A DNA stretch of 64,000 nt from NCBI GenBank assembly GCA_009823505.1, contig VZQC01008059.1:1626010-1690009 (forward strand), given 5' to 3'. This document shows positions 11,305 to 21,758 of the stretch, piece by piece. A program made the position numbers and the translations under genes. The stretch is from Rhizomys pruinosus (lineage: Eukaryota; Chordata; Mammalia; Rodentia; Spalacidae). Positions within the stretch are counted from its first letter, which is position 1. Each line of letters starts with the position of its first letter. The notes under the pieces were generated by a model that saw only the letters and a list, made by a program, of their open reading frames with translations, ran no database searches and was not told where the DNA came from.

Positions 11305-11455
11305 TTTTTGAGGTCTTGTTAAGATAGGGTCTCCCTGTAGACCCAGCCATCCTGGAACTTGCTATGTAGACCAGGCTGGCCTTGAACTCACAGAGATCTG
11401 CCTGTCTCTGCCTCCCAAGTGCTGAGATTAAAGATGTGCACCACCACACCCAGTT
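11305..11455 (-). mobile_element. B1 SINE, antisense
   Basis: Reverse complement of full-length B1, with GGGTCTCCCTGTAGACCCAG at one end and 'ccaagtgctgagattaaag' at the other. Confidence 0.93.
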
Positions 11456-11576
11456 CAATCTTGATTTTTTTACATAGAATTGTTCTTCTTTGTAATACAC
11501 TATCTCCAGAGAGATCTATCTGAGCCATACTACAAGAGAATCAGTAGGAACAATTTCATACATATAAAATTGTTCA

Positions 11577-13298
11577 GGTAGTTAGGCTCATTTTGAGTCT
11601 TTTATGGGTTCTCCACACTGCTTTCCATAATGGTTGTACAAGTTTACATTCCCACTAGCAGTGGATGAGTGTTCCCCTTTCCCCACAACCTCTCCAGCAT
11701 TTGGTGCCTTTTGTGTTCTTGATATTAGCCAGTCTTATCAGAGTGAGATGATATCTGAGAGTGGTTTTAATTTGCATTTCCTCAATTATTAATGATTTTG
11801 AACACTTTTTAAGAAGTTTCTCAGCCATCTTTATTTCCTCACTGGTGAAGTCTCTGTTCAGCTCTTTACTCCATCTTTTGAGTAGGTCATTTGTTTTCTT
11901 CTTTGTTTTTTGAGTAGGCTATATATTCTTGACGTTAATGCTCTGTCAGATGAATCACTGGTGAAGATTTCCTCCCACTCTGTGGGTTTTCTCTTCACTT
12001 CTTTGATTGTTTCTTTTGCTGTACAGAAGCTTTTGAGTCTGGTGAGGTCCCATTTGTCAACTATTGACATTATTTCCTGTGCAACTGCTATCAGATTTAG
12101 AAAATATTTTCTTACACCTATGTCTTGTAGGTTATTACCAACTTTTTCTTTTATCACCTTCAGGGTTTGGGGTTTTATGTTGAGATCTTTGATCCACTTG
12201 GAGTTGATTTTTGTACAGGGTGAGAGGTAGGGATTTAATTTTGTTCTTCTACAAATGGTGATCCATTTTTGCCAGCACCATTTGCTGAAGCTGCTATCCT
12301 TCCTCCATTAAGGATATTTTTTTTGCCCCTTTGTCAAATATGAGGTGGCTGATATTGTATGAGCTCAAGTTTGGATCTTCAATTTTGTTCAGTTGTTCAA
12401 TGGGTCTCTTTTTGTGCCACTACCAGGCTGTCTTTATGACTATAGCCTGTAATATAGCTTGAAGTCTGGTAAAGCAATCCCCTCCCCCGTATTGCATTTT
12501 TCACTCAGGGTTGCATTAGCTATTCAGGGTCTTTTGTTTTCCCATATGAATTTAAGGATTTTTTTCAAGTCTGTGAAGAAGCTCATGGAGATTTTGATTG
12601 GGAGTGCATTGAATCTGTATATCAATTTAGGTAAAATGGACATTTTCCTGGGTATATACCCACGAGACTCATCCTACTGCAAAGATACCTGCACATCCAT
12701 GTTTACTGCAGCTCTCTTCACAATAGTGAAGAGCTGGAACCAACCCAAATGCCCCACAACTGACAAGTGTATGACAAAAATGTGGTACATGTACACAGTG
12801 GAGTACTACTCAGCAGTAAAGAAAGATGACATCATGAACTTTGCAGGTAAGTGGATGGAACTCGAAGTCATTATGCTAAGTGAAGTAATGTATTCCCAGA
12901 AAAACAAGGGGCAAAAGGTCTCCTTCATTTGTGGATGCTAACACCAAATCCCCAAATGAAAGGCAAGCTGAACAACATTATTGTTATTTTTCTGTTTTTC
13001 TGAAAGCAACTGTGTTGTTACAATATAAATCTCTTAAGGGGCTCTAGAATCAATCCACCACTTACTTTCAGACTCTGTAATTACTGTATATGAGTGGAAG
13101 GTATGTATTCATATTTTAGAGTAATATAAAATTAAAGGAGGAAAATGTGGATTCCTAAACATAAAAAAGACAGAGTGAAAGATGCAGGACATTTATGGCA
13201 GAATGCATGATCTGGGATGGGGTGGGGGAAGGGAAAGGGGAATATGTCTAAACTGAACTGAGAAATGATGTCTGAAATACACAAAACATCAATAAAAG
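11577..13298 (+). mobile_element. Twin-primed (5'-inverted) LINE-1 with 16-bp TSD
   Basis: Bases 12647-13298 are L1 ORF2 C-terminus and 3' UTR in sense orientation, ending in an AATAAA-rich tail. Bases 11577-12646 are the adjoining upstream ORF2 region in antisense. In element coordinates the inverted part ends at '..cctaactacct' and the sense part resumes about 15-20 bp later at 'cctgggtatatac'. The perfect TSD CATATAAAATTGTTCA flanks the whole unit at 11561-11576 and 13299-13314, proving a single insertion. It lies just downstream (3') of the OR at 13393. Confidence 0.93.
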
Positions 13299-13392
13299 CA
13301 TATAAAATTGTTCAAAGAAAATTAAGAGATAGTTGTAATTAAAATATTTTAAATGATATGTCTTACTCACCAGTTTTGCAAACATTTTATAA

Positions 13393-14337
13393 TTAATTGG
13401 CTAAGCCCCCAAAATATTTTCCTTTCCCAACAACCTTCTTGAATGCTCTCTTGACTTCCTTGTTCCTTAGACTGTACACCAGAGGGTTCAGCATGGGGAT
13501 TACCATGGTATAGAACACAGAGGCCAGTTTGTCAGTGTCCATGGAGTGACTGGAGCTGGGCTGCAAGTACATGAAGATGATCGTCCCATAGAAGATGGAG
13601 ACAGCAGTGAGGTGAGATGCACAGGTGGAGAAGGCTTTATTCCTGCCCTCAGCTGAGCGCATCCTCAGGATAGCAATGAAAATAAAGACATAAGAGTTCA
13701 TGATAACCAGCAGAGTAATAACAATGTTGAATGATGCCAGTATAAATATTATAACTTCATTAGTGTAGATATCAGAGCAAGAAAGAGCCAGCAGTGGGGG
13801 AATGTCACAGAAGAAGTGAGGAATGACATTGGAATGACAGAAGGAGAGGTGGAAAGTGAAGGCAACATGGATAGAGGATTGTAAGAGTCCATTGATGTAG
13901 GAACCAGCAATGAGCAGGACACACACTGTAGGTGTCATGGTGGTGGTGTAATGTAGGGGATTACACACTGCTGCATGGCGGTCAAATGCCATTGAGGCCA
14001 GGAGGAAACCTTCAATAATGGCAAATGCTATCAAGAAGAACATCTGGGCAGCACACCCATTATAGGATATGATCTTATCTCCAGTGAGAAACCCTTCAAT
14101 TACTTTAGGAGCGACAGCTGAGGAATAAATACAGTCCACCAGGGAGAGGTTACTGAGTAAAAAGTACATGGGAGTGTGGAGTCTGGAGTCCAGCAGAATC
14201 AACATGATCATCCCAAGGTTCCCAACCAGAGTAATGAGGTAAATGAGAGTGAAGATTATAAACAAAGGGACTTGCAGCTCTGTGGCATCTGTTAACCCCA
14301 CAAGAATAAATTCTGTCACCTCTGAAATATTCTCCAT
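13393..14337 (-). CDS. Olfactory receptor, OR5B-like, copy 1 (314 aa)
   Basis: An intact class II odorant receptor, a seven-transmembrane Gs/olf-coupled GPCR of sensory-neuron cilia. Visible features: N-glycosylation site N3-I-S, TM1 GN at 39-40, [13 protein letters not shown] at 56-68, cysteines C95 and C177 for the conserved disulfide, the end of TM3 at 116-126, [10 protein letters not shown] at 234-243, and [15 protein letters not shown] at 281-295. Length is normal for the family. The start MENISEV was chosen over an in-frame ATG three codons upstream (14346) and one at 14391, which lies beyond the splice acceptor. Subfamily placement comes from remembered OR5B-type motifs (MENxxEVTEF, HYTTTMT). 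One oddity: the DRY motif reads DRH (119-121), and the usual K after VC is N126. A twin-primed L1 ends 94 bp past the stop codon. Confidence 0.95.
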   Translation of the reverse strand: MENISEVTEFILVGLTDATELQVPLFIIFTLIYLITLVGNLGMIMLILLDSRLHTPMYFLLSNLSLVDCIYSSAVAPKVIEGFLTGDKIISYNGCAAQMFFLIAFAIIEGFLLASMAFDRHAAVCNPLHYTTTMTPTVCVLLIAGSYINGLLQSSIHVAFTFHLSFCHSNVIPHFFCDIPPLLALSCSDIYTNEVIIFILASFNIVITLLVIMNSYVFIFIAILRMRSAEGRNKAFSTCASHLTAVSIFYGTIIFMYLQPSSSHSMDTDKLASVFYTMVIPMLNPLVYSLRNKEVKRAFKKVVGKGKYFGGLAN

Positions 14338-14366
14338 CAAACTCATTTGTGAATTGTGACAGGCAC

Positions 14367-14382
14367 CTAGGACAAGAGAGGA
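14367..14382 (-). other. Splice acceptor of the OR copy 1 coding exon
   Basis: On the minus strand a pyrimidine-rich CCTCTCTTGTCCTAG precedes the exon, whose first base would be 14366, leaving about 29 nt of 5' UTR before the ATG. OR genes usually have untranslated upstream exons joined to one coding exon. The same motif lies at the equivalent place in OR copy 2. Confidence 0.65.
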
Positions 14383-14744
14383 AATGAACACTTATGCTAG
14401 TTGAACACCTCCATGAAAATTGAAGTATCAGCAAGTTCTCCTAATCATGCATCAGCCTTCCTGTCTACTGTGCACACCAGACCTGAATGCTGAGTAGGTG
14501 CAGGTTGCATGAGAAGATTTATCTAGGAATGGTGCAATGGGCACTGGAACTTCTTTACCTCCAATGGTGGTTCCTATCTTATATCTATAGACTTTATTTC
14601 AGTGATACATACGTGGTTGTATTTTTCATAATTTGTGCCCTTCATGCAACACATTTGAACCATATTTAGGCATTCCTACCCTACTTACACCTTTGTCATA
14701 TCCCCCCACAAGATTTTCTGCATTGTGTGATATAAGTTAAGATC

Positions 14745-15087
14745 TATCAGGGGCGTGGTAGAATGTAAAGGCTGCGATTGGGGTGAACGGTGAAACTACA
14801 GCGATGTAGTCTGGACACTCATTTGATCAACTTGATTGAACAAACAACCTGTCAACCTCCACTGAATGGTGGGACTGTGGGGGTTTGGGCACAACAGTCT
14901 ATAGATTGGTTTTGCACGAAGGATGCTTATACTCATGGATTATCACTTATAGCTAAAAAGATGAAAAAAAGAACCATGAAAGATGCAGGACAGTTTGATG
15001 CGAATACATGATTGCTCTGGGATGGGGTGGGGGTGGCGGGGGAGAAGGGAAAATGCTGACGAATAAATGAAATAAAATGAAAACCAA

Positions 15088-15130
<43 letters not shown>
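14745..15130 (+). mobile_element. Family X 3' block fused to an L1-type 3' end
   Basis: About 230 bp (14745-14975) is the reverse complement of the family X block near 8620-8840, with the motif GGGTTTGGGCACAACAGTC. It is followed by a terminal block like L1 3' ends (gatgcaggac.., a G-rich GGGATGGGGTGGGGGT tract) and a 41-bp pure poly(A) at 15089-15128. The same arrangement occurs at 34560-34990. The long pure poly(A) suggests a relatively recent insertion. Confidence 0.7.
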
Positions 15131-15334
15131 TCGATCAATCATGTTTGGTTCCCCAGATGCTCCTGAATGTGAATTCATCCATTGGAACTGGTCAGACTAT
15201 GTGTCATCACTCCCGGAAAGATCAATTCTCCCTCACAGGCACTGATCAGCTTTCAATACTTCCTCAGCTAAGTTTGGGACCTTCTGCCCATTTCTTCACT
15301 TCCATGTTAGGTTACTGTCCATTTGAAGGCTTTG

Positions 15335-15650
15335 TTTTAAAATACACTTTATTTAATATTCTATGATTATGAGTGTATAGCCTCCATATATATAAGTGCA
15401 CCCAGGTTGTGCAATGCCTGCAGAAGTGAGGTGTCTGACAGGTGCACAGACCTGCATGCAGACAGTACATTCATACACATACAAAGATAAATAATAAAAA
15501 AAAATTTTTTAAAGAAGTGAGGTGTCTGATTCCATTGGAACTGGAGTTACACACAGTTGTTAACCACCATGTAGGTTCTGGGAATTGAATCCCAGTCCTC
15601 CAAAAAGTCAGCAGATGTTCTGAGGCATTGACTCAATACTCCAGCCCCAA
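15335..15650 (-). mobile_element. Old B2 SINE, antisense, split by a younger insertion
   Basis: Antisense B2 (TTTATTTAATATTC tail side, then 'gtgcacccaggttgtgcaat', then 'attgaatcccagtcctcc' and 'actccagcccc'), interrupted at 15439-15512. Confidence 0.85.
15439..15512 (+). mobile_element. B2 tail fragment inserted into an older B2, 17-bp TSD
   Basis: Only the last ~75 bp of a sense B2 ('caggtgcacagacctgcat' to the A-rich tail), flanked by the TSD AGAAGTGAGGTGTCTGA at 15422-15438 and 15513-15529. It is a strongly 5'-truncated SINE insertion. Confidence 0.92.
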
Positions 15651-15654
15651 AGCT

Positions 15655-16092
15655 GTATTTTATACTTCATTCAAAGTTTTACAAACACACTTGTCTATAC
15701 TGTGCATCAAAACTTACTCAGCAGACAGTTTCAAACAGGAATTAGTGCTGATGCTTTGCTACATGTTAGTGACAAAGCTTATCCAGGACTTTTCCCATCT
15801 CTGATTGTTGTACCAGGTTCCACATGCTAGCTCTAGCTATTCAGGGTTTGGAGTGTTCTACGGATGCTAAGAGTTTCCTTTTTAATTTATAAAAGACCTT
15901 CATTGGATTTTCCCTGCAAGATGTATGTGTCAAATTTTTCATCATACCTGGATATACTTCATGTCAAAATCAAAAGGGAGAATTTTCTTTTCTTATCGAA
16001 ATTTTGTGATTTATATATAATACAATCTAATGGTATTTACATTCTTTTCCTTATCCTTGTCTCTCCTTATTGCCTCCTGGGAAATTTAATAT

Positions 16093-16156
<64 letters not shown>

Positions 16157-17029
16157 ATAGAGTCTAAGTTATCTAGCGAATGTCCTTTGGGGTGGTTCCA
16201 CCCACCACAAACTAGTTGACCTACCTAGAGTTCTATGCTTTAAAGAAAGTGCCTCTGCCATACCCAGGAGCCATCTGTTGCCACAGTCTCCTTAGGTGGG
16301 AGTGGAGCTTGAAGCTACTTACCCATTTCTTCATGCCTATTTTTTCCTGGTCTAAACTTGCATGGGAGTTTTTTAAAGTAGGAACAAAGTGTTAACTGCT
16401 TTCTTTTCATGTCATGATTCTCATTTTTCACAGAAGCTGATATTTTCCACTTCCTACCATCATACAGTCCTGTGACTTATATCTGTTTGGGAAGACTAGG
16501 ACAGAACAAAAATTTGCTACAGCTTTCCCTACAGATGCTGTGCCCACAACCAAGGTGTATTCAGCCTTCTTAGTTGTACTCACTTCCATGTGGAGCAGGT
16601 GACATCTGACTGCAGTTCTGCCTACAGCTAAGAGGGACTCTCAACTTGACAGACACTTTTGACTAAGTATCTTGGTCATGGTTATTTCTTTGTATTAATA
16701 ATCCCTTATATTCAAGACAGGCATGATGTAGCTCCATTTAAAAAACAGTCAAGATTAAAACTACTCTTCCTTTCCCTCATAGACTTTACCTATAATTATA
16801 TGACAAAAATCCTTGTAAATTATAAGGCATACTAATATTTTAAAATCAAGTTAAGAGACCCATTTCTTTCCATGCCCTATCCCATCTTTCCCTGAATTCT
16901 TCACTATTCTGTTCACAGTATTAATGTCTAACATTTGATGTAATCGAATGGCTATTGGAAATCCTACAGTCTCTAAATTTAAAATTGGAGCTATAATCTG
17001 TGCATTTCTAATTCTATTGATAATTTTAA
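15655..17029. other. Unassigned region with (TC)n(TA)n at 16094-16154
   Basis: Apart from the TC/TA microsatellite, nothing is firmly assigned. Parts of 16200-16560 resemble antisense rodent L1 3' UTR, but not well enough to place borders. No convincing coding frame. It lies between OR copy 1 and its distal upstream block, so it would be intron. Confidence 0.4.
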
Positions 17030-17690
17030 AGATAAGAAAATTAGATTAGTGCATCTCACAACTCTCACCAGAGAATATTCTTTCTGCAGCTGATGGTGAT
17101 GTACACAGAGTCCCTCTCACTGCTGGTCAATGTACAGAGAAAAATAGACTGCAGAGTGCTCAGCCCTAAATGGGAAACCTATATCCCACCCTTTCCTCCC
17201 AAGGCACAGGAATCATTACATAATAGGGCTAGAAAGAGTCAAACGTGGTAGATAAACACAAGGAAACCATTTTGTTTGAACACAAGAGGTCAGTAGCACA
17301 TATGAACCCATAGTATTTGTATGAGCATGCACAAAACCTCTGCAAGCTCAAACTGGACAAAAACCCACCATAGAGAGGAGAGGTGCACACGAATCCTCAA
17401 CCCTCACTGAGGAACTATTAACAATTGATAGCTGCTGGGAGGGGCAGTTTTCTTTAGGGGTGTGATGCCTGGAAGGTTGACCAGACACTGAGAGATATAC
17501 TCAGAGCATTTGGGGAACATAACATAGACTGGGTGAGCCTTTTACAAAAGAAAATAATAATGAAGGACATGGATTTGGGGAAGTGCAGTAAGGTGGGGTG
17601 AATATGAGGGAGGAATCTGGATGTGACTAAAATGTGTTGTGTGGAATTATGAAAGAACTGATAAAAATATTTTTTATAAAAAAGAAAATT
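17030..17690 (+). mobile_element. Lx-like LINE-1 3' UTR fragment
   Basis: Typical rodent L1 3' UTR: 'gactgcagagtgctcagccc', an 'aggaatcattacataata' module, a 'gaggaactattaacaattga' module and a G-rich terminal part before an A/T-rich end. Non-coding. Confidence 0.75.
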
Positions 17691-17904
17691 AAGAATGTGG
17701 TCTCCCTGTAGAGATTAACCATCACCTCTGCATCCGATCGTCCTCACTGTGAAAATCTGGAGTCTCTTGAGCAGCATAGTGGTGAGGAGAGTGGTGAACC
17801 CAGGATGAGAAAGAAGATGGCTAGTAGTAATCTATCTATAGTGCCTGCTCTTACAGATCTATTTTTACTAACCATCTTCTGATTCTTGGTTTACTGCTCT
17901 TACC

Positions 17905-18115
17905 ACTTTGAGGAAGAGTAGACCCTACCTAAGATTTCCAGATGGGCTGACTAGACTCCAGCGGATGAATTTGCACAAAAGAACACCTGTGTTCAAGAGC
18001 ATGACTGGATAGGGCTTAGCTTGGATGATGTAATGCATGAGTTCTGATGGGGGGAAGGAGCATGTGAGGGTCTGGGTTTGATTAGGATGTACAAATTCCT
18101 GGTAAAAACAGAGAG
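17905..18115 (+). mobile_element. LINE-1 3' UTR fragment
   Basis: Repeats the module 'gaggaagagtagaccctacc' through a 'tgatgggggg' G-rich tract, as in 5520-5700 and 35480-35690. Decayed. Confidence 0.65.
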
Positions 18116-18486
18116 TAGCAAAAGTACACACCTGCTCGGCCATCTCTCTAGCTCCTGAAATATTTTTTACCTTCAAAAGTAGTGGCATAGTTTTGTCTCT
18201 ATGGATTTACTATTTATCTATGTATGTATAGTGAAGGGAAGAGAGGGAGGGGAGGAAAGAAGCAAGGACTCAGTGAGGGAGAGAGAGAAAATTGTGTATG
18301 TGTTATTAATGTATAGTTTATGATATTATATTTCAAAGCATTGTTTAGAATAATAGAAGTATTTTTCTTGTCTTTTTACTCCCTTCACCACAATCCTTAT
18401 CCCACTGTGTACCCTTGAAGGTCCATGCTGTCATCTGATAAGGCAGAAAGCCACGCACATTGGAAGCCATAAAAAGACATTACTCT

Positions 18487-18674
18487 AAAAAATAAATAAA
18501 TAAATAAATAAATAAATTTTAAAAATGAAGCTGGGCATAGTGGCACATGCCTTTAATCCCAGCACTTGGGAGGCAGAGGCAGGGGGATATCTGTGAGTTC
18601 AAGGCCAGCCTGGTCTACATAGCTAACTCCAGACTAAAGGGAGTTGCTGTCTCAAAAAGACCGAAAAAAGAAAC
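18487..18674 (+). mobile_element. B1 preceded by a SINE-like (TAAA)n tail, shared 14-bp TSD
   Basis: The TSD AAAGACATTACTCT lies at 18473-18486 and 18675-18688. Between the copies are about 40 bp of AAAT-type A-rich repeat followed by a full B1 (18529-18674). The A-rich lead resembles the tail of another SINE, so this may be a truncated SINE-B1 composite like 48890-49268. Confidence 0.8.
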
Positions 18675-18688
18675 AAAGACATTACTCT

Positions 18689-18690
18689 CT

Positions 18691-18733
<43 letters not shown>

Positions 18734-18743
18734 GACTCTAATT

Positions 18744-18774
<31 letters not shown>

Positions 18775-18776
18775 TA
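18689..18776. repeat. (TC)n and (TTTA)n microsatellites
   Basis: TC dinucleotides at about 18689-18731 and TTTA tetranucleotides at about 18741-18775. Confidence 0.95.
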
Positions 18777-18827
18777 TTCCATAGAGACAAAAGTATGCCA
18801 TTGCTTTTGAAGGCAAAAATTATTCCT

Positions 18828-19030
18828 GAGGCTAGAGAGATATCTGAGCAAATAAGTCCTCTTGCTACTCTTGTACTTGTACTTGTACTTAGTACCCAGT
18901 ACCAATACTAGACTGGTCACAATCACCTGTAATTCCACCTTCAGAGGATCCAAGATGTTTTTCTGGCCTCCTTGCGCACTCATACACATGTCCAGATATG
19001 GACACATAAAAACATAAGTAAAAAATAATA
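18828..19030 (+). mobile_element. Old B2-type SINE
   Basis: Diverged B2: 'ggctagagagatatctgagc' head, 'cacctgtaattccaccttc' body, 'atggacacataaaaacataa' tail. It contains an internal (TACTTG)3 expansion near 18870-18890. Confidence 0.7.
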
Positions 19031-19249
19031 TGTTTGTCTGTAGCTTAGCTGTTGAAGTTTCTAGGCATTAATGTTACTACCTGTTTACTTTTCAAAATAA
19101 GAATGGGCGCACATTCTATTGTCATTTACAATTCTAAATGGCTATAGTTATATGTTTAAGCATCCAAAAGAAAAGTATAACCAGAAATAATAAGGACTGA
19201 GAAGTTGTACTTCAGATATAAAACTTGAGAATCCTTCAAACCTTCAATG

Positions 19250-20095
19250 CCAAATGGGGACTACTAAGATATCCAGCTTGTAGACTGAGTGGCTACTGGG
19301 ATTTCAGCCTCTTCAGAGTGTAGACTGCTGTCGTTGGACTACCCAGGCTGTGTCATGGAGGCCAGTGAAGGAAGATCAAGAGAGGACACACGCTTGCTTG
19401 GACCTCATTTGGGTGACCATGTGGGAGAGGGACCCCAGTGTGGATCACAGAGGCAGGATTGATGGCTGTTTGGGCTTGCCAAGGAGGAACTTTCAAGCAC
19501 TTCCTTGGGGAAAAAATGACATCTTTCAGTAAAAAAAAAAGGATTATATTTAACAGTTAAAAATATTTTGTAAAATAATATTCTCTTTTTATTAATACAG
19601 GCTACAACCATTCATAATTTATCCTTATGTAATCCTATGGTGTGTTCTATCATATATGAATATTAATATTCATATTCTTAAAAAAAGAGAAAATGTAAAG
19701 TTATAGTTCTTTTTACCTGCATGCAAATTTACTGTTAAAATGTAAATCTCTAAATGTGCTTTGGAATTAACCTATAGTTTATTTTCAGATTTTTTAGTTT
19801 TGATTTATGTGTAGAGTGTATATATGCATATTTTGGAATAATATATAAACAAAGGGGAACAAAAAAAGAGAGAGAAAAACCTACTCAAAGAACTGACCAA
19901 AGCAGTAAACCTGTGCACCGAAAAGGTTATAAAAGACTGAGAAAAAGATGCAAGATAGGACTTGTGTATGACAGAATCCATGAGCTCTGACAGGGGAAGG
20001 GGGTCATGAGGGGTGGGCATGGATGGGGGACTGAGTCTAAATTTGATTAAGAAATGTTGTATGAAATGCACTCAATAAAAATTAAAAAGTTAAAA
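19250..20095 (+). mobile_element. LINE-1 3' UTR
   Basis: 19510-20095 is closely homologous to 25060-25630, with the same terminal module 'aaaggttataaaagactgag' through 'ctcaataaaaatt'. The same module in shorter form ends the twin-primed L1 near 13040-13298. That shared end identifies it as an L1 3' UTR variant. 19250-19510 looks like further L1 3' sequence, less certain. Confidence 0.75.
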
Positions 20096-20169
20096 AAAGA
20101 AATAAAAAAGAGGCAAAAAGGACAAATGGATGGAACAATAAACTAAACACACATTAAAAGTATAAAAGT

Positions 20170-21060
20170 AAAATCAAATACATACTGTTGTCCTAGGAAC
20201 AGACAAATAAGAGTAGAATGGAGGAATGTGAGATGGTCCTCGTCCAGAACATTGTCCCAATATCCACATCCAGAAAAGCATTTTACTGTTCCCTTCATCA
20301 CCTTTGGAGTTCTGCTGTGGAACAGAATGCTGGCTTGTGCTCTCACCAATATCAAGATAGAGATGGCGAGGCTGCACATGTCTCAGGGGAAGCAGTGCGT
20401 GTGAGTGGCTATCTGTAGAGGCTGCTGATCCCACATGGGCTTTTTTTGCCTGACCTCTACAGATAGTAGAGGGGAGTGTGTGCATTTTGTCTGAATGTGC
20501 TTGTGAGGACACTGGGGAATAGAAGCTCAGAGGATAGAAACTCCAGTTATCAATCATATTAGCTGTGCCACAGCCAGGTTATTCAACAAATTAGATTTAA
20601 ACAAAATAAGATTTAAAAATCTTATTCAAATCTCTTTTACGGAAACTTCAATCAGATATAGAAACATTCTGATATCCAGATTTTTTTCTCACGGGCTATA
20701 GGATGGCCCCAGAACATTTTATTTTTCCATTTTAGATTTTGTAAAGTAGATGTTCATTTTTTCTTAATCTGGTTTAAGCTTGTTTTTCCTGTTTATGTTA
20801 ATAATTTTCCAACATGTAAAATTGCATTTGTATGGAGTATTATCTAATGATTTTTTTCATGTAAATAAAGATAATTTGTATGCCCCTAAACTTAAACATG
20901 TATGTATTTAGTTATGAGAACACTCCAAGTCTATCTCTTAGTTATTTAAGTGATTCAGTACAACATTTATAGCTATAGTCATCCTACTCTGTAACAGGTT
21001 TACAATTAAATAGCAGGGACAATTTACTTTTTCTGTGTAAAATTAAAGAATTTGATCCAT
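20170..21060 (-). promoter_or_regulatory. Block upstream of OR copy 1, conserved with OR copy 2
   Basis: This stretch aligns with 33660-34370, upstream of the second OR. Shared segments include 'atccacatccag', 'tctgctgtggaacagaa', 'gagatggc' and 'atgtctcagg'. It begins about 5.8 kb upstream of the start codon, where OR promoters and untranslated first exons often lie. A sequence at 20381-20390 (TCTCAGGGGA) is one mismatch from the Olf1/EBF consensus TCCCNNGGGA. Promoter function is inference; the homology is seen. Confidence 0.45.
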
Positions 21061-21508
21061 TGATTTTTTGATCCTTAAGCCCAGAATAGAATGATCTCCC
21101 TTGTCAATGAAATTGAAGAACAGGAGATCCTTAGTTCAGCTCTGTTCCAATTACTTAAACTTCCATTCTAGATGGCCTACTTCTATGTTCTTATCCAAAG
21201 TCAGCTCTCTTGGCAGGCTACCTCTGGTGGAATTTTAGACATCCCTCCTGTGCTCTACCAACTCAGGTTCCTGGTGTCATATCAGTAATCAAGGAATAAC
21301 ATACCTTCTGTCCAAAGAGGAAAAGGGAGTCCAGGTCTGTCCCACCTCCTACCCTATAAAACATTAAAAAATCCAGGCTCTTCAGGGGTTCCGTGCTCCA
21401 GTTCAGCACACTCTCCCCTTGAGGAGAATCTGCCTCTTTGTGTGCTATGTGAAGTGTTACTTGTGCTTCCGTAAAGGCTTAGCTGTGTGCTGTGAAATGT
21501 GGACTTCT
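21061..21508 (+). other. Unassigned, possible LTR-like sequence
   Basis: No family is recognised with confidence. A TATA-like CCTATAAAAC at about 21353, followed 60-150 bp later by 'cactctccccttgaggagaa' and 'ctttgtgtgctatgtgaagt', is reminiscent of a retroviral LTR R/U5 arrangement. There is no clear TG..CA border or AATAAA. Low certainty. Confidence 0.3.
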
Positions 21509-21522
21509 CACTTTGTAATTCT

Positions 21523-21744
21523 ATTTTTTTTGTGTGTGTGTATGAATGTATTGTCTGCATGCAGGTCTGTGCACCCGTGTCGTGCAATGCCGCGGAAGTC
21601 AGAAGAGGGTCTCGGATTCCCCTGGAACTGGAGTTCTCCTGGAATTGGAGTTACAAACGGTTCTTAGCCGCCATGTGGGTGCTGGGGATCGAACCCGGGT
21701 CCTCTGCAAGGGCGTCAGTGCTCTTAACCGATAGGCTATCTCTC
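21523..21744 (-). mobile_element. Young B2 SINE, antisense, 14-bp TSD
   Basis: Full-length antisense B2 with the internal 17-nt duplication and B box. The TSD CACTTTGTAATTCT lies at 21509-21522 and 21745-21758. Confidence 0.95.
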
Positions 21745-21758
21745 CACTTTGTAATTCT

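Noticed and set aside
12459..12941. 160-codon open frame
   Set aside because: It spans the inversion junction of the twin-primed L1. The second half is the L1 ORF2 C-terminus and the first half is antisense L1 read through by chance.
14345..14391. Longer OR copy 1 start at 14391
   Set aside because: It lies upstream of the predicted splice acceptor at 14367 and the extra residues do not resemble an OR N-terminus.
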